From: Paenibacillus rhizovicinus
Lineage (GTDB): Bacteria > Bacillota > Bacilli > Paenibacillales > Paenibacillaceae
Assembly (NCBI RefSeq): GCF_010365285.1
Contig: NZ_CP048286.1
Location: 5,055,501 to 5,119,500 of the forward strand
DNA length: 64,000 nucleotides
Direction of reading: 5' to 3'
Shown: positions 59,224-64,000 of the stretch, one piece after another
Layout: each line of letters opens with the position of its first letter
Numbering within the stretch: the first letter of the stretch is position 1
Program-made: the position numbers and the translations under genes
Notes under the pieces: generated by a model
Told to the model about the DNA's origin: nothing
What the model saw: the letters and a program-made list of their open reading frames with translations, nothing else
Database searches by the model: none

Positions 59224-60451
59224 TGCGCTGTGGCGCAAGCGAGCCGGGGATTTCTGGCGCGGAGCCATCCCGTATTTCCGCGACATGACGCAGAGCGGGC
59301 TGCCCGGCGTTGTCATCATGCTGCTGCTCGCCGGACTGGCGGGATACGGCATGCTGCTGCGGGACATGCCGGCGAACTTCCCGTTCACGCTGGTCGGCGT
59401 CGTCGTCTTGACGCCGATAATCTGTTGGAGCCCGCTGCGAACTTGGCTGCGCGAGGCGGATATCGTCTTTCTGGTGCCCCGCGAAGCGGAGATGCCCGCC
59501 TATATCCGGCGTTCGTTCCGCTATAACGGCTTCGCCTGCGCTGCCGGGGTTTTGCTCGTTTGCGTGTTATATCTGCCGCTCTACTCGGCAGGTCCGGCGA
59601 CGACGCCCGTCGTTCTAATCTTTATTTTCGCGCTGCTGCTGAAATTGATGAACATCGCCGCAGCCTGGCGCGAACGGCAGCTCGTCGAACGCGCCAGCAG
59701 ACGCGCCGTCCGGCTGCTGCGCTGGGCGTCGACCGCCATCGCCGCAGGTGCTTTGCTGCAGATCGAGTTGTGGAAAACGCTGGTCTATCTCGTCGTGGTC
59801 GGCGGTCTCTTCTGGCTGTTATATGGGCGCTTGTCGCGCTACCCGCTGCCATGGATGACCTTGATCGCGGAGGAGCAGGTGACGCGCCGGCGGTACATGG
59901 CGTTCTTCAGCGCCTTCGCCGACGTGCCGACAGAGTCCGCCGCCGTCCGGTCCAGAGGCTATGTCTCTTGGCTGGCAAGGTTCGTTCCCTACGGCAAGAA
60001 CAATGCTTTCACGTACTTATATGCGTATACGCTCGTCCGAACGGAGCTTGGCGGCATCGTTATTCGGCTGACTGGCCTTGGAATCGTGTCCGGCATGCTC
60101 TCCGCATACGCGGGCTTATGGCAGGGCTGGGGCTCGGCGGGCGTCTGCCTGCTGTTCGTTTGGCTCAGCGGCATTCAGCTGGGCTCGCTTGCGCAGTCCC
60201 ACAGGCATTCCGTCTGGCGGCTCGTCTACCCGCTGCCGGAGAAGACGCGTCATGACGCCGTACTGCTCGTCGACCGCTTCGCATCGCTGATCTGCGCGGT
60301 CTTGATCTGGCTGCCGCAAGGCATCTGGCTGCCGGGGCATGGGGAACTGGCGCCCGCGCTTGCGGCGCTCGCCTTGTCGGTCTTGTACGTGCTGGCGCTG
60401 CGGCCTTCGCGCGTGCGGAAGAAGCTGCTGTTCGATCCGGATGATGACTAG
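59207..60451 (+). CDS. ecsB: ABC transporter permease EcsB
   Basis: 414 residues with about nine or ten membrane helices and a basic N-terminus (LWRKRAGDFWRGAIPYFRDM). EcsB-specific pieces are WLREADIVFLVPREAEM, WRERQLVERASRR and LPEKTRHDAVLLVDRF. Normal length for the family. Start ATG 59207 lies inside the ecsA frame; GGGGGCG precedes. The classic partner hit (hit-family gene) is not adjacent. Confidence 0.9.
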   Translation: MDRSVNALWRKRAGDFWRGAIPYFRDMTQSGLPGVVIMLLLAGLAGYGMLLRDMPANFPFTLVGVVVLTPIICWSPLRTWLREADIVFLVPREAEMPAYIRRSFRYNGFACAAGVLLVCVLYLPLYSAGPATTPVVLIFIFALLLKLMNIAAAWRERQLVERASRRAVRLLRWASTAIAAGALLQIELWKTLVYLVVVGGLFWLLYGRLSRYPLPWMTLIAEEQVTRRRYMAFFSAFADVPTESAAVRSRGYVSWLARFVPYGKNNAFTYLYAYTLVRTELGGIVIRLTGLGIVSGMLSAYAGLWQGWGSAGVCLLFVWLSGIQLGSLAQSHRHSVWRLVYPLPEKTRHDAVLLVDRFASLICAVLIWLPQGIWLPGHGELAPALAALALSVLYVLALRPSRVRKKLLFDPDDD

Positions 60452-60547
60452 GAGCTCGTTCCGGCGGGGAAAGATTGATTTCACCGGATTCCCGCCCATA
60501 TGGCGCACGATCCCCGCGCAAGCAGCGCATCGTCGACAACGCCAAAT

Positions 60548-60575
60548 AAAGCTGCCCAAGAGGCAGCTTTCGCGT
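60548..60575 (+). terminator. Possible terminator of ecsAB
   Basis: AAAGCTGCC (60548-60556) and GGCAGCTTT (60562-60570) form a perfect stem with a 5-nt loop; the T run is only three long. Confidence 0.6.
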
Positions 60576-60597
60576 CGTGTCCATGCATGATTCCATA

Positions 60598-60681
60598 AGC
60601 AGTCTCCCGTTGGTGAACTGCACCTCCAGTCGTTAGATGATGTCTAACGATCGGGGTGCGAACCGCTACAGGGAGGCTGCT
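60598..60681. repeat. 84-bp long palindromic element overlapping the GNAT gene end
   Basis: Ends AGCAGtCTCCC and GGGAGgCTGCT are inverted; inside, GCACC pairs with GGTGC, and TCGTTAGA (60630-60637) with TCTAACGA (60643-60650). The whole can fold into one long interrupted hairpin. It contains the stop codon and last five codons of the GNAT gene. Confidence 0.7.
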
Positions 60682-61187
60682 TTTGCTTTAAGATCAAGGC
60701 GATACCCTTTGACCAGCGTTTCGCCGTTCTTCACGTCGGTATTGACGGCGCGCTCGAAGCCGAGACGTTCGTAAAGGCTGACCGCGGAGGCCATCATATC
60801 GGAGGTGTGGAGATGCAGCCAGTCCGCACCGAGCCCAATGGAGCGGGAGACGGCTTCGCGGATGAGCGCGGTTGCGATGCCTTTGCCGCGATGCTCGGGC
60901 GGGACGGCCAGATAGCGGATGATCGGGCCCGTGATGCCGAGCTCCGGTGCGCCGTAGGCAGATTCCGAACCGAGGAAGAGCTGCACGGATCCAACGATGC
61001 GGTCGTCCTCCGTCGCGACGATTCTCGCGGCAGGTCCTTCGTTATCGAAGGAAGCGAGTATGGCGTTGCGGTAAGGCTCCCATCTGTCCGCGGGCAGCGA
61101 CCCCGAATATTGCGTATACGCATCAACGGTGACCTGCAGTACCGCATCGCGGTCTGCTGCCGTTACATCCCGAATTGTTAGTCCCAT
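60666..61187 (-). CDS. GNAT-family acetyltransferase
   Basis: 173 residues from ATG 61187, with GAAGGAGG 8 bp upstream. Acetyl-CoA site in YLAVPPEHRGKGIATALIRE (RGKGIA is the P-loop-like motif A). Substrate side unknown. Its C-terminus KAKAASL lies in the palindromic element, so the tail of this protein was probably set by that element. Convergent with ecsB. Confidence 0.9.
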   Translation of the reverse strand: MGLTIRDVTAADRDAVLQVTVDAYTQYSGSLPADRWEPYRNAILASFDNEGPAARIVATEDDRIVGSVQLFLGSESAYGAPELGITGPIIRYLAVPPEHRGKGIATALIREAVSRSIGLGADWLHLHTSDMMASAVSLYERLGFERAVNTDVKNGETLVKGYRLDLKAKAASL

Positions 61188-61508
61188 CGAAATTTCCTCC
61201 TTCAATGCTAACCTGATAGAAGCGTTGCAGCTTTCAGACTAGTATAGCCTATTATTCCGACCTTTTAAATTGGTTATTTAAAATTTCAATAAATCGATAG
61301 AAGTTTCTAGCTAGCTATTGCGAGTTCAACATACCGATAGCGTACAGTTGGCACTTACCAACAGTGTGCCATGTCCGCCTCCCCAAATGCAAATCCGACT
61401 GGATGATTTTGGTCCGTTTCGATTGACGGAGGTAGGGGATTGCTTTAGAATACGAGTAATTCCAAGTTATCGGATATGAATAATTAAAATTGAGGAGCGA
61501 ACCCGACT
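61188..61508. other. Divergent region of GNAT and LysR genes
   Basis: AT-rich, 321 bp. Near the LysR start lies an interrupted palindrome, TAATTC at 61457-61462 and GAATAATTA at about 61478-61486, a possible LysR autoregulatory site. The half AATTCC recurs upstream of the ABC genes at 62585. No gene seen. Confidence 0.4.
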
Positions 61509-62390
61509 ATGAACATCGAAAATATCGAGGCGTTCGTGTACGTGAACCACTACGGGAGCTTCAATAAAGCGGCCGAGGTGCTCTTCCTGTCGCAGCCCTC
61601 GGTCACGGCGCGCATCCAAACGCTGGAGCGGGAACTGGACTGCAAGCTGTTCGACAGGCTGGGAAAGCAGATCGCGCTGACGGACAAAGGGAAGCAGTTT
61701 CTTCCCTACGCACAGCAGATTATGCAGACGTTCCAGAAGGGCAAGCAGCACATGCAGCAGCGCAAAACGATTCCGCATGAGCTGCGGATCGGCGCGACGG
61801 TTTCCGTATCGAACTACCTGATCCCGAGCTTGCTGCCGCGATTGAAGCAGCGGTATCCGGAAATTCATATCAAGCTGTTCACGGCGGGGACGGACGAACT
61901 CGTCAACAAGCTGCACAACAAGGAGATCGATTTGGCCTTCGTGCGGAAGGTAGCGCATCCGACGCTGAGCTCTTATAGATTTTACGAGGATCCGATCAAG
62001 CTTTACGTGTACGGGGGACATCCCTTTATGCAAAAGGAAAAGGTGTCGATCGAGGAGATCAGCTTCCAGCCGCTCGTCTTCTTCGAATGCGGATCGCTCG
62101 ACTGGATGCGGGTGCACCGGGTGTTCGACAGCCTGGATCATCAGCCGAACATCGAGTATCTCGTCGATAACTCCGAATCGGCGAAGAAGCTCGTATTGGA
62201 GCGGGCCGGCATCTGCTTCCTGCCTGGGCTGTGCGTGGAGCAGGAGGTGCGGGCGAACCGGTTGTTCCCGATCGAGTTCGACGAGCTGGACGGCATTACG
62301 CTGCAGACGAACCTGATTTCCCGCAATGGCGAGCATGCGATGTTCGCGGATTCGCTAATGGAAATCGGCCAGGCGCTGTTCGGCCAGTAA
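61509..62390 (+). CDS. LysR-type transcriptional regulator (CysL/YtlI-like)
   Basis: 293 residues. Winged helix-turn-helix at 1-60 (MNIENIEAFVYVNHYGSFNK; PSVTARIQTLERELD), then the effector domain (about 92-290) in two lobes, with LRIGATVSVSNYLIPSLLPR and the NSESAKKLVLERAGICFLPG hinge. YtlI and CysL regulators of sulfur-compound uptake have this shape, and the following genes encode an amino-acid-type importer, so control of cystine or another sulfur source is a fair guess. RBS GAGGAG. Confidence 0.9.
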   Translation: MNIENIEAFVYVNHYGSFNKAAEVLFLSQPSVTARIQTLERELDCKLFDRLGKQIALTDKGKQFLPYAQQIMQTFQKGKQHMQQRKTIPHELRIGATVSVSNYLIPSLLPRLKQRYPEIHIKLFTAGTDELVNKLHNKEIDLAFVRKVAHPTLSSYRFYEDPIKLYVYGGHPFMQKEKVSIEEISFQPLVFFECGSLDWMRVHRVFDSLDHQPNIEYLVDNSESAKKLVLERAGICFLPGLCVEQEVRANRLFPIEFDELDGITLQTNLISRNGEHAMFADSLMEIGQALFGQ

Positions 62391-62720
62391 CGCTCGCTAA
62401 CGGACGCTGCCCGCCGGCACTGCGCGCAGTCGGCATACGCATCCCTGCCTCTGCTTTTCCATATTCCATCGACCATTATCCCGTTCCGATTCACAGATAG
62501 ACTCCCTCCATGGACATATAGAAAATCTCTATCGATAAATGGATTGACTGCTGCGGACCTGGGATGGTAAATTAAGTTCAATTCAATTCCGATTAAAACG
62601 ATTGGAATTATAAAGTTAATAATAATCGGCGATCTACCATTCCTGTGGAGGTCCATACGAGACCTTTGCTTTTCAGGTGAAGGCAGCTATTTCAAACACA
62701 CAGTGGAGGTAGATGGGGTT
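62391..62720 (+). promoter_or_regulatory. Upstream region of the ABC importer with inverted-repeat site
   Basis: 330 bp without a gene. AATTCC (62585-62590) and GGAATT (62604-62609), with GAT/GAT partly continuing the symmetry, form an operator-like palindrome matching the AATTCC half-site before the LysR gene. AT-rich DNA with several -10-like hexamers follows (62610-62630). A LysR-activated promoter fits. Confidence 0.45.
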
Positions 62721-63599
62721 ATGAACAAGACAATGATCGGTACGGCAGGCTTGGCTTTGGTGGCAATAACGGTAGTGACGACGGGATGCGGAACGAAGAA
62801 CGACAACAAGAACGCAAGCGCGAACGCATCCGGCAATCAGGCATCGAACGACACGCAAACCGCGAGCGGCGGTAACAACGCAGCGGACGTGAAGAAAATC
62901 ATCGTCGGCACGGGCACGCAGTTTCCGAAAGTATGCTTCCTGGACGAGAACGGCAAGCTGACGGGCTTCGACGTCGAGCTGGTCAAGGAGATCGACAAGC
63001 GTCTCCCGGGTTACGAATTCGAGTTCCAAACGATGGATTTCTCCAATTTGCTGCTGAGCCTGGAAACGAAGAAAATCGATTTCGTGGCCCATGAGATGGA
63101 GCAGAATCCGGAACGGGCGGAGAAATACCTGTTCAACAAGGAAGCGTACGCGCACTGGAAAACGAAGATCATCGTACCGGCTGACAGCAAAGAAACATTC
63201 AAATCGTTGGATGATCTGAAAGGCAAGAAGGTGCTGACGAGCGCGACGAGCGCCGAGGCGACGCTGCTGGAAAACTATAACAAGACGCATGATAATGCGA
63301 TTAAGATCGTCTATACGAACGGCGCTGCTAACGATACCGTCAATCAGTTGACGACAGGACGCGTGGCTGCAACGCTCGGGGCCGACTTCACGCTGGGTCT
63401 GATCGATCCGCAAAAAAAATTGCAAGTGGTCGGCGATACGCTTGAGGAAGCCGACGTGCAATTCGTATTCCGCAAAAACGATCCGGACGGCCAGAAGCTG
63501 GCCGATGCCGTGGACGGCGCGATCAAAGAACTCAAATCGGACGGCACGCTTAGCAAGCTGAGCGTTCAATGGCTCGGAGCCGACTACACCCAACAATAA
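62721..63599 (+). CDS. ABC transporter substrate-binding lipoprotein (amino acid/cystine type)
   Basis: 292 residues from ATG 62721. Signal peptide with lipobox VTTGC (Cys about 23), Asn/Ser linker to about 55, then an SBP family 3 domain: GTGTQFPKVCFLDENGKLTG, FDVELVKEIDKRLP and DFVAHEMEQNPERAEKY. The EMEQNPERA segment resembles TcyJ/TcyK-type cystine receptors, where polar amino-acid receptors usually show TxxR; I therefore favour cystine or a related sulfur amino acid. The permease follows after 21 bp. Confidence 0.9.
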   Translation: MNKTMIGTAGLALVAITVVTTGCGTKNDNKNASANASGNQASNDTQTASGGNNAADVKKIIVGTGTQFPKVCFLDENGKLTGFDVELVKEIDKRLPGYEFEFQTMDFSNLLLSLETKKIDFVAHEMEQNPERAEKYLFNKEAYAHWKTKIIVPADSKETFKSLDDLKGKKVLTSATSAEATLLENYNKTHDNAIKIVYTNGAANDTVNQLTTGRVAATLGADFTLGLIDPQKKLQVVGDTLEEADVQFVFRKNDPDGQKLADAVDGAIKELKSDGTLSKLSVQWLGADYTQQ

Positions 63600-63620
63600 A
63601 GCTGAAGGAGGGAAAAGAAG

Positions 63621-64000
63621 ATGGGCGCGAAGTTCGACATCAGCTATGTCTTCACGTTTTTCCCTAAGCTGTTAAGTACGCTGCAAACGACGTTGCTCAT
63701 CGCAGGGGGGGCGCTGCTGGCCGGTCTGATCTTCGGCTTCATCGCGGCGCTCCCGCGCCTCTACAAGGTTCCGGTGCTGCAGCGGCTGTCTCAACTCTAT
63801 GCTTCCTTCTTCCGGGGTACGCCGATTCTGATTCAGCTCTTCTTGTTCTACTACGGGCTGCCCGAAGTATTGAAGCTGATCGGCATCGACATCAGCCGTG
63901 CTCCCGTATTGCTGTTCGTCATTGTTACTTACGGGCTTCATACCGGCGCTTACGTGTCGGAGACGATTCGTTCGGCCGTCGCGTCCGTCGATCGCGGGCA
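63621..64000 (+). CDS. ABC transporter permease, HisM family (partial)
   Basis: The first 126 residues, cut by the window end. ATG 63621 follows GAAGGAGGG. Three membrane helices; SFFRGTPILIQLFLFYYGLP is the conserved region of amino-acid permeases (HAAT family) and GAYVSETIRSAVASVDRG begins the EAA loop that contacts the ATPase. Partner of the receptor just upstream; TcyL/TcyM-like by context. Confidence 0.92.
   Translation, partial: MGAKFDISYVFTFFPKLLSTLQTTLLIAGGALLAGLIFGFIAALPRLYKVPVLQRLSQLYASFFRGTPILIQLFLFYYGLPEVLKLIGIDISRAPVLLFVIVTYGLHTGAYVSETIRSAVASVDRG

Overview
The window is about 56-60% GC, Firmicute-type DNA, most likely from a spore-forming Paenibacillaceae species (Paenibacillus or a close relative). 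The evidence is strong Shine-Dalgarno sites with frequent TTG and GTG starts, a pheS T-box, spore-coat genes (CotH, CotB-like, CotF-like), a Spo0E-like protein, SLH-domain surface protein, EcsAB, MutS2, YugG/YugH-type genes and a Lrp-type regulator. I see no rRNA, tRNA, CRISPR, integrase or transposase gene.

Layout. 1-1.8 kb: end of an EAL protein, a gamma-glutamylcyclotransferase-like gene and a membrane protein. 1.8-5.5 kb: class Ia ribonucleotide reductase nrdA-nrdB on the minus strand, behind a promoter that carries two NrdR-like boxes. 5.8-9.9 kb: a copper module (CopC-CopD fusion, a NarL-type two-component pair, YcnI). 10-13.8 kb: T-box leader and pheST. 14.1-18.4 kb: a ZapA domain carrying an enormous coiled coil (1,436 aa), at the locus where zapA normally follows pheST. 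18.7-26.8 kb: minus-strand SDR, CuA-type lipoprotein and YvlD-like gene, then mutS2, DUF350, a tiny membrane ORF, a zinc-ribbon protein, an MFS transporter and cysteine synthase. 26.9-31.4 kb: a spore-coat cluster in which a CotH kinase gene follows a Gly-Ser-X repeat gene and faces two CotB-like and two CotF-like genes. 31.6-37.1 kb: Lrp/aminotransferase pair, Spo0E-like gene, then cobalamin adenosyltransferase, RluA-type synthase, ArsC/Spx-like protein and a second aminotransferase. 37.2-40.7 kb (minus): small-molecule kinase, 5'-3' exonuclease, and an alpha/beta-hydrolase fused to a SARP-like DNA-binding module. 40.9-50.4 kb: a small gene, then a glycan-utilisation operon with a decayed first gene, an aldo-keto reductase, three Gfo/Idh/MocA oxidoreductases, a DUF4038 glycoside hydrolase and a secreted NAGPA-type protein. 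50.5-61.2 kb: small conserved genes, HRDC protein, phospholipase C-like protein, CheX, SDR, DEAD-box helicase, SLH protein with a structured leader, EcsAB and a GNAT. 61.5-64 kb: LysR regulator and the start of an amino-acid-type ABC importer.

How parts work together. The nrd promoter has one NrdR box filling the -35/-10 spacer and a second 32 bp away, which fits repression by NrdR-dATP. CotH lies beside Ser-rich proteins that are plausible phosphorylation substrates. The hydrolase-SARP protein has lost its catalytic His and sits beside a 7-4-7 bp direct repeat next to a divergent promoter, which suggests a ligand-sensing regulator and its operator. The least ordinary objects are the giant ZapA, this hydrolase-regulator, the Gly-Ser-X/CotH pair and a short promoter-terminator unit near 51.2 kb that may be a small RNA.
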